64,000 bases of DNA from Streptomyces bottropensis ATCC 25435 (GTDB lineage Bacteria; Actinomycetota; Actinomycetes; Streptomycetales; Streptomycetaceae): the NCBI RefSeq assembly GCF_000383595.1, contig NZ_KB911581.1, positions 7,895,519 to 7,959,518 of the forward strand. Reading direction: 5' to 3'. Shown here in pieces: positions 25,888-35,250 of this stretch; the stretch's first letter is position 1, and every line of letters begins with the position of its first letter. Below the pieces are notes generated by a model, which worked only from the letters and a program-made list of their open reading frames with translations, had not been told where the DNA came from and searched no databases. Made by a program: the position numbers and the translations under genes.

Positions 25888-26847
25888 GTGAGCCAGGTCC
25901 TCCACACACCGCCGCCCCCCACGGCGGCCAACCCCCCGGCCGCCCCGGCCGGCCAGGACACCCCCGCCGAGACCCCCGCCGAGACCCCCGCCCAGCTCGC
26001 CGAGCGGTACGGCCTCGGCGTGAGCGGGGCCCGCCCCTCCCTCGGCGGGTACGTACGGCAGCTGTGGGCCAGACGGCATTTCATCACCGCCTTCGCCACG
26101 GCGAAGCTGACCGCGCAGTACAGCCAGGCGAAGCTCGGCCAGGTCTGGCAGATCGCGAACCCGCTGCTCAACGCGGCGGTCTACTACCTGATCTTCGGTC
26201 TGCTCATGGGCACCAAGAAGGGCGTGCCGGACTACGTCCCGTTCCTCGTGACCGGCGTGTTCGTGTGGACCTTCACCCAGAGCTCGATCATGGCCGGCAC
26301 CCGGGCCATATCCGGCAGCCTGGGCCTCGTCCGGGCGCTGCACTTCCCCCGGGCCTCGCTGCCCCTGTCGTACTGCCTCCAGCAGCTCCAGCAGCTGCTG
26401 TTCTCCATGGCCGCGCTGGTCGTGATCCTGCTGGCCTTCGGGGTGCCGGTGGCCATGTCGTGGCTGCTGATCGTGCCCGCGCTGGCGCTCCAGTTCGTGT
26501 TCAACGCCGGCATCGCGATGGTGATGGCGCGGATCGGCGCCAAGACCCCCGACATCTCCCAGCTGATGCCGTTCGTCCTGCGTACCTGGATGTACACCTC
26601 CGGCGTGATGTTCAGCATCGACCACATGCTCGCCGACCGGAACATCCCGGCCGTCGTGCATCTGCTGCTGGAGTGCAACCCGGCCGCCGTGTACATCGAC
26701 CTCATGCGGTTCGCGCTGATCGACAGCTTCCACGCGAGCCAACTCCCGCCGCACGTCTGGGCGATCGCCGCGGGCTGGGCGCTCCTCGCGGGCGTCGGCG
26801 GGTTCATCTACTTCTGGAAGGCTGAGGAGACGTACGGCCGTGGCTGA
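25888..26847 (+). CDS. tagG: ABC-2 type exporter permease, teichoic-acid (TagG) type
   Basis: The 319-residue membrane subunit would move an undecaprenyl-linked polymer across the membrane. A Pro-rich cytoplasmic tail precedes the amphipathic interface region (KLTAQYSQAKLGQVWQIANP). Six hydrophobic segments follow, beginning LLNAAVYYLIFGLLMG. The C-terminal extracellular/helix part ends in FIYFWKAEETYGRG, as in TagG/RfbA/Wzm permeases. It starts at GTG and overlaps the ATPase gene by 8 bases. With the neighbouring TagF and GT genes it indicates export of a teichoic-acid-like polymer. Sequence alone does not separate it from O-antigen-type Wzm. Confidence 0.88.
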   Translation: MSQVLHTPPPPTAANPPAAPAGQDTPAETPAETPAQLAERYGLGVSGARPSLGGYVRQLWARRHFITAFATAKLTAQYSQAKLGQVWQIANPLLNAAVYYLIFGLLMGTKKGVPDYVPFLVTGVFVWTFTQSSIMAGTRAISGSLGLVRALHFPRASLPLSYCLQQLQQLLFSMAALVVILLAFGVPVAMSWLLIVPALALQFVFNAGIAMVMARIGAKTPDISQLMPFVLRTWMYTSGVMFSIDHMLADRNIPAVVHLLLECNPAAVYIDLMRFALIDSFHASQLPPHVWAIAAGWALLAGVGGFIYFWKAEETYGRG

Positions 26848-27709
26848 CACGATCACCCCCACCCCCACCGGCATCCCCGCCGGCACCCCCGCCGTTGCGG
26901 ACGCGCGGCACGGGACCGTTCCGGGCACCGCCGCCGAACTCGTCCCCACCGTCGTCGTCGACGGCGTCGACATCGTCTACCGCGTCAACGGCACCGGCGC
27001 CGGACGCGGCACCGCCACCGCCGCGCTCAACCGCATCCTGCGGCGCAAGAAGTCCGAGAAGGCGGCCGGCGTACGCACGGTCCACGCCGTGCGGAACGTG
27101 TCGTTCACCGCGTACCGGGGCGAGGCCATCGGGCTCATCGGCACGAACGGCTCCGGCAAGTCGACCCTCCTCAAGGCCGTCGCCGGACTGCTTCCGGTGG
27201 AGAACGGCCGTATCTACACCGACGGCCAGCCCTCACTGCTCGGCGTCAACGCGGCCCTGATGAACGACCTGACGGGTGAACGGAACGTCCACCTCGGCGG
27301 GCTCGCCATGGGCATGTCCCGTGAGCAGGTCAAGGAGCGGTACGAGGAGATCGTCGACTTCTCGGGCATCAACGAGAAGGGGGACTTCATCACCCTCCCC
27401 ATGCGCACGTACTCCTCCGGCATGGCGGCCCGGCTGCGGTTCTCCATCGCCGCCGCCAAGGACCACGACGTCCTGCTCATCGACGAGGCCCTCGCCACCG
27501 GCGACCGCTCCTTCCAGAAGCGCTCCGAGGCGCGCATCCGCGAGCTGCGCAAGCACGCGGGCACGGTCTTCCTCGTCAGCCACAACAACAAGTCGATCCG
27601 GGACACGTGCGACCGGGTGCTGTGGCTGGAGCGGGGGGAGCTGCGCCTGGACGGGCCCACGGCCGAGGTGCTGAAGGAGTACGAGAAGTTCACCGGCGGG
27701 AAGAAGTAG
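26840..27709 (+). CDS. tagH: ABC exporter ATP-binding subunit, teichoic-acid (TagH) type
   Basis: This is the 289-residue ATPase partner of the upstream permease, with GTG start inside that gene. Motifs in order are Walker A GTNGSGKST, the Q-loop region, signature YSSGMAARLRFSIA, Walker B VLLIDEALATGD and H-loop VSHNN. The YSSGM signature is typical of polysaccharide/teichoic-acid exporters. A basic insert between the first strand and the Walker A motif (ILRRKKSEKAAGVRTVHAV) is also seen in this group. No C-terminal carbohydrate-binding extension is present, so chain-length recognition is not expected here. It is followed by the convergent GT4 gene after 55 bases. Confidence 0.92.
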   Translation: MADTITPTPTGIPAGTPAVADARHGTVPGTAAELVPTVVVDGVDIVYRVNGTGAGRGTATAALNRILRRKKSEKAAGVRTVHAVRNVSFTAYRGEAIGLIGTNGSGKSTLLKAVAGLLPVENGRIYTDGQPSLLGVNAALMNDLTGERNVHLGGLAMGMSREQVKERYEEIVDFSGINEKGDFITLPMRTYSSGMAARLRFSIAAAKDHDVLLIDEALATGDRSFQKRSEARIRELRKHAGTVFLVSHNNKSIRDTCDRVLWLERGELRLDGPTAEVLKEYEKFTGGKK

Positions 27710-27764
27710 CCGCCCCGCCGACGCCCCCGCCGACGCCCCGACGCCCCCGCCGCACTCACCGCAC

Positions 27765-28883
27765 TCACCTCTCCAAGAAGGTGAACAAGGCCTCCCACCT
27801 GTCCAGGATCTCCTCCGTCCCGTAGCGCCGGATGTTCTCCCTCGCCCTGTCGCCCATCCTGTCCCGCAAGGCTTTGTCGGCCATCAACAGGTCGAGCCTG
27901 CGGGCCAGTTCACCCGTGTTGCCGGGGGCGACGAGGAGGCCGTCCTCGCCGTCGCGGACGATCTCGTGGACGCCGGGGGCGCAGTCGAAGGCCACGCAGG
28001 GCACGCCCATCGCCATGGCCTCCATCAGGGCGAGGGGGAAGCCCTCGCCCCGGGAGGACAGCGCGAAGACCGAGCCGCCGCGCAGGGCCCCGGGGACGTC
28101 GTGCGTACGGCCCATCCAGGACACCGAGTCGTCGAGGCCGAGTGCCGTGCACTGCTTGCGGAGCAGTTCCTCGTCCTCGCCGGAGCCGTACACGAGCAGG
28201 GTCCAGTCGGGGTGGCGGGGCGCCACCTCGGCCCAGGTGTCGAGGAGCATGTCGACACCCTTCTCGTCGCTGAGCCGGCCGATGCTGACCACGGCCTTCG
28301 CGGTGCGCGGCGAGGGCACCTCCGGCAGCCAGGGCACGGCGTTGGGCAGGTAGGAGGCGTTGTTGAGGCCCTCGCCGATCCACAGGTCGGCGTCCTCGCG
28401 GGTGAGGACGAGCATCCGGTCCACGTCCCGGTAGTGCGTCAGCACGCGCCGGAAGCGGGAGGAGCGCCGGGCGGTCTCGAAGGACTCGTGGCTCATCCCG
28501 ATGACGGTCAGCCCGCTGGTGTCGGCGAGCTTCACCCACTCCATCGCCCACACCTGGGTCACGATGACGACCGCGCCGGGCCGCGCGGCCCGGAAGAGAC
28601 CGGTGAGCACGGCCGCCCTGTCGCGCTTGCTCGCCTCCCGCGCCCGGCCGGGGGGCGGCGGCTGGCCGTCGTAGAGCCTGGTGGTGGGGTAGGGGAGGGC
28701 GCCGAGGCCATGCGGGTCCTCGGGGGTGGTGATCCCGATGACGTGGACGCGGTGTCCGCGCCCGGTCAGAAGGCGGGCCAGGTGGTGGGACCAGCTGGTC
28801 ACTCCGCCCAGCTCGTCCACGCTGTTGGACACCAGGAAGACGTCCCGCGCCCCGGTCGCTCGTGCCTCGTCCGGCCCGGTCAC
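27765..28883 (-). CDS. Family-4 (GT-B) glycosyltransferase
   Basis: The protein has 372 residues with a retaining GT4 layout. The N-terminal lobe begins DVFLVSNSVDELGGVTSWSH. The C-terminal lobe has VVSIGRLSDEKGVDMLL, LLVYGSGED, WMGRTHDV and the donor-binding E-x7-E block RGEGFPLALMEAMAMG. The GTG start overlaps the stop of the TagF gene by 4 bases (GTGA), so the two are co-translated. Enzymes of this type glycosylate glycerol-phosphate chains or build polymer backbones. A glucosyl or N-acetylglucosaminyl decoration step is plausible, but the sugar is not readable from sequence. Confidence 0.9.
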   Translation of the reverse strand: MTGPDEARATGARDVFLVSNSVDELGGVTSWSHHLARLLTGRGHRVHVIGITTPEDPHGLGALPYPTTRLYDGQPPPPGRAREASKRDRAAVLTGLFRAARPGAVVIVTQVWAMEWVKLADTSGLTVIGMSHESFETARRSSRFRRVLTHYRDVDRMLVLTREDADLWIGEGLNNASYLPNAVPWLPEVPSPRTAKAVVSIGRLSDEKGVDMLLDTWAEVAPRHPDWTLLVYGSGEDEELLRKQCTALGLDDSVSWMGRTHDVPGALRGGSVFALSSRGEGFPLALMEAMAMGVPCVAFDCAPGVHEIVRDGEDGLLVAPGNTGELARRLDLLMADKALRDRMGDRARENIRRYGTEEILDRWEALFTFLER

Positions 28884-31807
28884 TTCCGCCTCCACTCGGA
28901 GAAGAACTGGTCGACGACGCTCTGCGCCGCCGTCCCCTTGTCGTACTCGCCGAAGTCGGCCGTGAACCGCTCGCGCGCGGCGGCGTACTTGAGCGTCTGG
29001 TCCTCCAGCGGCATGGACCGCAGGACGGAAGTCAGCTCCTCCTCCGTGCGCACGACCGGGCCCGGCGCCCGTTCCAGCAGGTCGAAGTAGGTGCCCCGGC
29101 CCTCGTGCACGTACTCCTCGTAGTCGTGGACGAAGAACAGCATCGGGCGGTCCAGGAGGGCGTAGTCGAACATCACCGACGAGTAGTCCGTGATCAGCGC
29201 GTCCGCGAGGGCGAGGACGGGGGTCACGTCGTGGTGGGCCGAGACGTCGAGGACCCGTCCCCGGACCGACGGGGGGAGCACGACGTGGTTGAGGTAGTGG
29301 GCGCGGACGAGGAGGACGTACTCGTCGCCGAACGTGTCGGCGAAGCGCTCCACGTCGAAGGGGAGCTGGAAGCGGCGCCGGCCCCGGTGGCGGAAGGTGG
29401 GGGCGTAGAGCAGGATCTTCCGGTCCGCCGGGATGCCCAACTCGGCTGCCAGCGGCGGGCGTTCGGAGGGGGGCCGGGTCCCCCGGGCCCGTACGAGGGC
29501 GTCGTTGCGGGGATAGCCCACCCTCAGCAGCACCTTCTCCCGCAGCCGGAAGGCCTTCGCCAGGGTGCGGACGTCGTGCTCGGAGCGGATCAGGAAGTGG
29601 TCGAAGCGGTCGAGGGTGCGCTGCTGTTCGGCCTGCTCTGCACGGGTCTTGAGCTTCCAGCCGGGCTCGTCGAAGCCCATCCGCTTGAGCGCGGAGCCGT
29701 GCCAGGTCTGCAGGTAGGTCGTGCCGGGGCGCTTGGTCAGCTTCAGCGGGAAGCTCTGGTTGTCGACCCAGAACGCGGCGCGGGCCAGCGCCCGCAGATA
29801 CGGCAGGGACCAGCGGCGGACGAGGGTCGCGTCGGCGGGGAAGCCCTCCGGGCGGCCGGTGTAGGACCACACCGCCTCGAAGTCGAGACCCTGGCGGCGC
29901 ATCTCCTCGTAGATCGCCCGGGGGCTGTCGCTGTACTGCCGGCCGAGGTGGCTCTCGAACACGACCAGGCGTCTGCGCGGCGGCATGCGCCGGAACACCT
30001 CGTGGTAGAGGCGGATCTTGGTGTCTCCGGAGGTGGCCCTCGTGCGCAGCGTCTTCGCCCTGCGGTAGCCCGACTTGGCGAGCCGGCCGGGCGTGCCCCG
30101 CAGGGCCCGGGTGACGAGGGCGTTGGCCTTCTTGTCGGGGACCAGCCGGAAGGCGAGGTGGCCCCGGGCGGAGATCTGCGGCTCGATCCGGTCGGCGACC
30201 AGCCGGGTCAGGCGCGGGCGGACCGGCAACGCGCCGGCGACGAGACCTGGTTCGGCGGCGGTGAGCCGGCTGGTGGTGCGCTCGCCGTCGACGTCCAGGT
30301 GGAGGCGTACGTCCCAGACGGCGTCCACGATGCCGAGCGGGCGCAGCGTCCTCGCGATGTCGGCGGTGGCCTCCCAGGTGAGGTACGGGCCCTCGTGCCG
30401 GACGGCCGCCACCGGCACCCGGAAGGTCTGGAAGCGCACGCCGGGGCGGCGGGCGTAGAACTCCAGCTCGGCGGTGAGCCGGGCGCCGGGCGGCACGATC
30501 CCGAGGGGGTTGGTGACGCGCCCGGCGAGACGGATGCCGCCTCCGCCCGGCGCGTCCTGCTCGTACCGGGTCAGCTCGTTGCGCAGGAACAGCTTGCGCA
30601 CCGGGCGGGAGTGATAGCCGAGTTCGGTGACGTCCAGGACGCGGCGCGCGAGCCGCCCCTCCTCCCCCGGGGCGTCCAGGTGCTCGGCGCACCAGTAGAT
30701 CCGCCCGTCGCGCTCGACGAGGGGCGCGGAGACCTTGTCGCGGTTGGTGAGGGTGTCCACGGCGGGCAGCAGGTTGTCCCAGTCGCCCCTGCGCATCAGG
30801 AAGGCGCAGACGGCGTGGACGGGTTCGACCTCGTCGTACGCGGCCGGGTCGATCGACGTCAGATAGGCGCGGGCCAGCCCGGCGAACTCCTGGCGGTAGG
30901 CCGCGTCCCGGAAGGGCAGGTCCCGCAGGTGCAGCACCAGGTCGTGCTTGAGGAACTTGACGTCCTTGCGGCACTTCAGCTCCCGCAGACCCTTGTCGGC
31001 GAGGAGCCGGTCCACCCGGCGGTGGATCTCCATGCGGTGCGCGAAGTTGGCGATCTCGGCCCGCCGGTTGCTGATCGAGGCCGCCGACGTCCCGGTGCTC
31101 CGGACGACGTTCCAGTCGTAGACACGGTTGGGGATCAGGGTGATCCGGCGGGCGGCCGCGTACGCCTGGGCGGAGAAGAAGAGGTCCTCGTAGTGGATAC
31201 CGACGGGGAACAGCAGGCCGTGGTCGACCAGGAAGTCACGGCGGTAGCACTTGTTGGTGGACAGGGTGTCGTAGACCAGCAGGTCGGGCAGCTCGGCGAC
31301 CGAGTCGAGGGTACGGGTGCGGGCGTACAGCCACGGGTACCACTTGACCTCCTTGCGGGTGCGCGTGTCCACGTGGACGCGGACGCACAGGCCGGAGACG
31401 AGGTCGGCGCCGGTGGTCTCGGCGGCCTCCAGCATGTTCCGGCAGGCGTCGCGCTCCAGGGTGTCGTCGCTGTCGAGGAAGAGAACGTACTCGCCGCGGG
31501 TCTCCTGGATGCCCCGGTTGCGGGGGGCGCCGCAGCCGCCGCTGTTCTCGGGCAGCCGGTACGCCCGTACGCGGCCCGGGTGCTCGGCGGCGAGGCGGGT
31601 GGCGAGCTCGTACGAGGCGTCCGTGCTGTGGTCGTCGACGATCACGACCTCGACGCTGCGCAGCGTCTGCCCCAGCACCGAGCGGACGGCCGTGGGCAGC
31701 CTGGCCTCGTCGTTGTAGACGATCACGACGACGGACATCGCGGGTCGCTGGTCCACGTCCATGTCCCTGCCCACGTCCACGTCCACGTCCACGCGCACCC
31801 CATTCAT
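28880..31807 (-). CDS. tagF: Bifunctional GT2 / CDP-glycerol:glycerophosphate glycerophosphotransferase (TagF)
   Basis: This is the largest of the four fusions, 975 residues. Residues about 24-330 are a GT2 domain (MSVVVIVYND, IVDDHSTDAS, LDSDDTL). Residues about 380-590 form a beta-rich spacer shared with the protein at 17715-19307. Residues about 625-970 are the glycerophosphotransferase, with TWHGSALKRMG (His703), GYPRND, YAPTFRH, RAHYLNH (His837) and TDYSSVMFDY. Both catalytic histidines are kept. TagF-type enzymes polymerise glycerol-phosphate on lipid-linked acceptors. A TagF-like glycerol transferase has been linked to the S. coelicolor spore-wall complex. The ATG at 31807 begins with a Val-Asp repeat coded by GTGGAC hexamers; a start at residue 24 is also possible. 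It is divergent from the kinase genes. Confidence 0.9.
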   Translation of the reverse strand: MNGVRVDVDVDVGRDMDVDQRPAMSVVVIVYNDEARLPTAVRSVLGQTLRSVEVVIVDDHSTDASYELATRLAAEHPGRVRAYRLPENSGGCGAPRNRGIQETRGEYVLFLDSDDTLERDACRNMLEAAETTGADLVSGLCVRVHVDTRTRKEVKWYPWLYARTRTLDSVAELPDLLVYDTLSTNKCYRRDFLVDHGLLFPVGIHYEDLFFSAQAYAAARRITLIPNRVYDWNVVRSTGTSAASISNRRAEIANFAHRMEIHRRVDRLLADKGLRELKCRKDVKFLKHDLVLHLRDLPFRDAAYRQEFAGLARAYLTSIDPAAYDEVEPVHAVCAFLMRRGDWDNLLPAVDTLTNRDKVSAPLVERDGRIYWCAEHLDAPGEEGRLARRVLDVTELGYHSRPVRKLFLRNELTRYEQDAPGGGGIRLAGRVTNPLGIVPPGARLTAELEFYARRPGVRFQTFRVPVAAVRHEGPYLTWEATADIARTLRPLGIVDAVWDVRLHLDVDGERTTSRLTAAEPGLVAGALPVRPRLTRLVADRIEPQISARGHLAFRLVPDKKANALVTRALRGTPGRLAKSGYRRAKTLRTRATSGDTKIRLYHEVFRRMPPRRRLVVFESHLGRQYSDSPRAIYEEMRRQGLDFEAVWSYTGRPEGFPADATLVRRWSLPYLRALARAAFWVDNQSFPLKLTKRPGTTYLQTWHGSALKRMGFDEPGWKLKTRAEQAEQQRTLDRFDHFLIRSEHDVRTLAKAFRLREKVLLRVGYPRNDALVRARGTRPPSERPPLAAELGIPADRKILLYAPTFRHRGRRRFQLPFDVERFADTFGDEYVLLVRAHYLNHVVLPPSVRGRVLDVSAHHDVTPVLALADALITDYSSVMFDYALLDRPMLFFVHDYEEYVHEGRGTYFDLLERAPGPVVRTEEELTSVLRSMPLEDQTLKYAAARERFTADFGEYDKGTAAQSVVDQFFSEWRRK

Positions 31808-31963
31808 CCCGTTTCCACCGGTTCCTCTCCCCTCTATAGACCGTGGTGCGGTTGAGGGCCACTTGGGTAGATGCCTCCGTCGGTGCACGGGTTGCCTCAT
31901 CCGCCTCCGGCGCGGCCGTGCCGCGATACGCTCCGGACAGAGGCTGAGCGGAGGGGGCGGTCG

Positions 31964-33007
<1,044 letters not shown>

Positions 33008-33044
33008 GTCGGGTGCGTTGCCGGGTGCGGGTGGTACGTGGATG

Positions 33045-33107
33045 CTCGCGCGGTTCCCCGTGCCCCTGAAGGACCAGGCTGTGCAGGGGCACGGGGAACC
33101 GCGCGAG
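33045..33107. repeat. Perfect 24-bp inverted repeat (interspersed element, palindromic form)
   Basis: Arms at 33045-33068 and 33084-33107 are exact reverse complements over 24 bases, with a 15-base loop. Each arm contains the CACGGGGAACCGCGCGAG core related to the single elements at 2600 and 24359. It lies between the two kinase genes, 38 bases past the first stop. In RNA it would form a very stable hairpin, so it may limit read-through or protect the upstream transcript's 3' end. There is no T run. Confidence 0.9.
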
Positions 33108-33284
33108 AAGCGCCACCGGGGCCGCGTCCGCCGACGAACCGGCGCCCCCGAACCATGGGGCGCCCACATTTCTCCGGGAACCGCAACACCCACCCCAAGT
33201 GTCATAAGTGCCGTATAAGCTTCGGACCGCTTCAAGTGCCCAGGCACGGCACAGGAGTTCGGCACCGCACCGGGGGAGGCTCCC

Positions 33285-35186
33285 ATCAGCAGCACCACTG
33301 GCGACATCCTGAGCCCGCTGGGACCGCAGGACCCGAGAGAGACCGCCGGATACCCCCTGCACGCCCGTATCGGCGAGGGCGGCATGGGCACGGTCTACCT
33401 GTCGCACACACGCGGCGGCCAGCCCGTCGCCCTGAAGGTCATCCGCCGCGAGTACGGCCAGGACGCCGACTTCCGCCGCCGCTTCGAGCAGGAGGTCCAG
33501 GCGGCCAGGCGCGTGCAGGGCTACCACATCGTCCCGGTCGTCGACCACGACACCACCGGCGACCTCCCCTGGCTGGCCTCGGCGTTCATCGCGGGCATCC
33601 CCCTGCACGACGCCCTGGTCGGCTTCGGGCCGCTGCCCCTGCCCGCCGTGTTCCAGCTCGTCGGCTGCACGGCCCGTGCCCTGACCTCCATCCACGCGGC
33701 CGGCGTCATCCACCGCGACCTCAAGCCCAGCAACATCCTGCTGGGCTCCCAGGGCCCGTACGTGATCGACTTCGGCATCGCCCGCGCCGCCGACGCCACC
33801 CATCTGACCCAGTCCGGCGGCCTGATCGGCACCCCGCAGTACATGTCGCCGGAGCACGCCCTCGGCGAGCAGGTCACCCCGGCCACCGACGTCTTCTCGC
33901 TGGGCCTGATCGCCGCCGTCGCGGCCACCGGACGCCACCCGTACGGCGACGGCGGTGCCATCACCATCGCCGCGCAGATCGCCAACACCGCCCAGCGGCC
34001 ACCGAGGCTCGACGGGTACGACGAGCGGTTGCGCCCCCTGCTGGAGCGCTGCCTGACCGCCGACCCGGCCGCCCGCGCCGGCACCGAGGAACTGGCCGCG
34101 CTCTGCCAGGAGTCGGCGGGCCGCGGCCTCAGCGACTTCACCGGCTGGCTCCCGGCCCCGCTCACCGCCGAGATCGCCCGCCGCGAGCAGTCGGTCCGGA
34201 CCCCGCCGCAGCCGTCGGCGCCCCAGATGCCCGCCGCTCCCCCGGCCGCCGCCCCGACGACGGCCCCGGCGGCCCCGCCCCACGACCCGGCGGCCCACGA
34301 TCCCGCGGCCCACGCCCAGGGCACCACGCAGGGCGCGCCCCAGCAGGCGCCGGCACCGCCGTCGACCGGCTTCGGACCGGCACCCCAGGGCCCGGCACCC
34401 ACTCCCGGCTACGGCTACCCGCCCCCGGCCACGGACACCTACAACCTCACCCCGCAGGGCGCCGCCCCGGTCCCGGCGCCGCCCAAAAAGAGCCGCCGCG
34501 GCCTCAAGGCGGCCCTGATCGCCCTGGTGTTCCTCGTCGTGGCCGGATCGGGCGCGGCAGGCGCGGTGTACGTGCTCGGCGGGAAGGACGACAGCAACTC
34601 CTCGGCGAACGGCACCAAGGACACCGGCGGAGGCGACACCAAGGACGACACGAAGGACGACAAGGCCACCCCGGCACCGAGCCCGACCGAGTCCGACACC
34701 GGCTCCGCGGGCCAGGACGGCACCGAGGACGGGACGAACCCGAGCACACCCCCCACCATCCCCGAGAACGCCCAGTACACAGCCGTCTTCGAGGACAAGC
34801 CGTTCACCCTGCGGACGCCCAGCACGGATTACACCTTCGTCGACTTCGACGAGCCCGAGGCCGACACCAAGGCCGAGATGGCCGACGCCCAGCGGGACAT
34901 GAAGATCGACAACAGCTACTGGTACTTCGAGACGACGCTGGGCAAGAGCAGCGGCTCGACCCCCGAGGAGTGCGCCGAGGGCACGGGGACGGACGCACTG
35001 CCCGCGACCCTGGACTCCGGCTACTTCGGTGAGCAGGCGGAGATCGAGAAGGGCACCCGGCTCTGCACGGTCACCAAGTCCGGCAACCTCGCCATGTGGG
35101 AGATCACCGGACTGACGCCCGGCGAGTACAGCTGGGAAGTGCCCTCGGTGCAGGGCAAGCTGACGCTCTGGAAGATCACCGAGTAG
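33285..35186 (+). CDS. Membrane-anchored Ser/Thr kinase, apparent ATC start codon
   Basis: The kinase motifs are IGEGGMGTVYLS, VALKVIRREY, HRDLKPSNIL, DFGIA and GTPQYMSPEHA, followed by a Pro/Ala-rich linker, one helix (LIALVFLVVAGSGAAGAVYV) and an extracellular domain of about 180 residues with two cysteines. The first in-frame ATG (33384) lies inside the glycine loop and would destroy the enzyme. Upstream, the frame is open only back to a TAA at 33216, with no ATG, GTG or TTG. GGGGGAGG at 33272-33279 is followed five bases later by ATC AGC AGC, exactly where the paralogue's alignment calls for a start. Either ATC is used, ATG mutated to ATC, or the base call is wrong. From the ATC the product has 633 residues. 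Confidence 0.85.
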   Translation: MSSTTGDILSPLGPQDPRETAGYPLHARIGEGGMGTVYLSHTRGGQPVALKVIRREYGQDADFRRRFEQEVQAARRVQGYHIVPVVDHDTTGDLPWLASAFIAGIPLHDALVGFGPLPLPAVFQLVGCTARALTSIHAAGVIHRDLKPSNILLGSQGPYVIDFGIARAADATHLTQSGGLIGTPQYMSPEHALGEQVTPATDVFSLGLIAAVAATGRHPYGDGGAITIAAQIANTAQRPPRLDGYDERLRPLLERCLTADPAARAGTEELAALCQESAGRGLSDFTGWLPAPLTAEIARREQSVRTPPQPSAPQMPAAPPAAAPTTAPAAPPHDPAAHDPAAHAQGTTQGAPQQAPAPPSTGFGPAPQGPAPTPGYGYPPPATDTYNLTPQGAAPVPAPPKKSRRGLKAALIALVFLVVAGSGAAGAVYVLGGKDDSNSSANGTKDTGGGDTKDDTKDDKATPAPSPTESDTGSAGQDGTEDGTNPSTPPTIPENAQYTAVFEDKPFTLRTPSTDYTFVDFDEPEADTKAEMADAQRDMKIDNSYWYFETTLGKSSGSTPEECAEGTGTDALPATLDSGYFGEQAEIEKGTRLCTVTKSGNLAMWEITGLTPGEYSWEVPSVQGKLTLWKITE

Positions 35187-35205
35187 TCGCCCCGGCCGCC
35201 GCACA

Positions 35206-35244
35206 CGCGAAAGGGGGCCCCACAGCCGTGGGGCCCCCTTCGCG
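35206..35244. terminator. Bidirectional hairpin between kinase and gdh
   Basis: AAGGGGGCCCCA (35211-35222) pairs perfectly with 35229-35240 around a CAGCCG loop, and outer CGCG arms extend the stem after a one-base bulge. It lies in the 64-base gap between two convergent genes and can serve both. Confidence 0.85.
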
Positions 35245-35250
35245 TACCGT

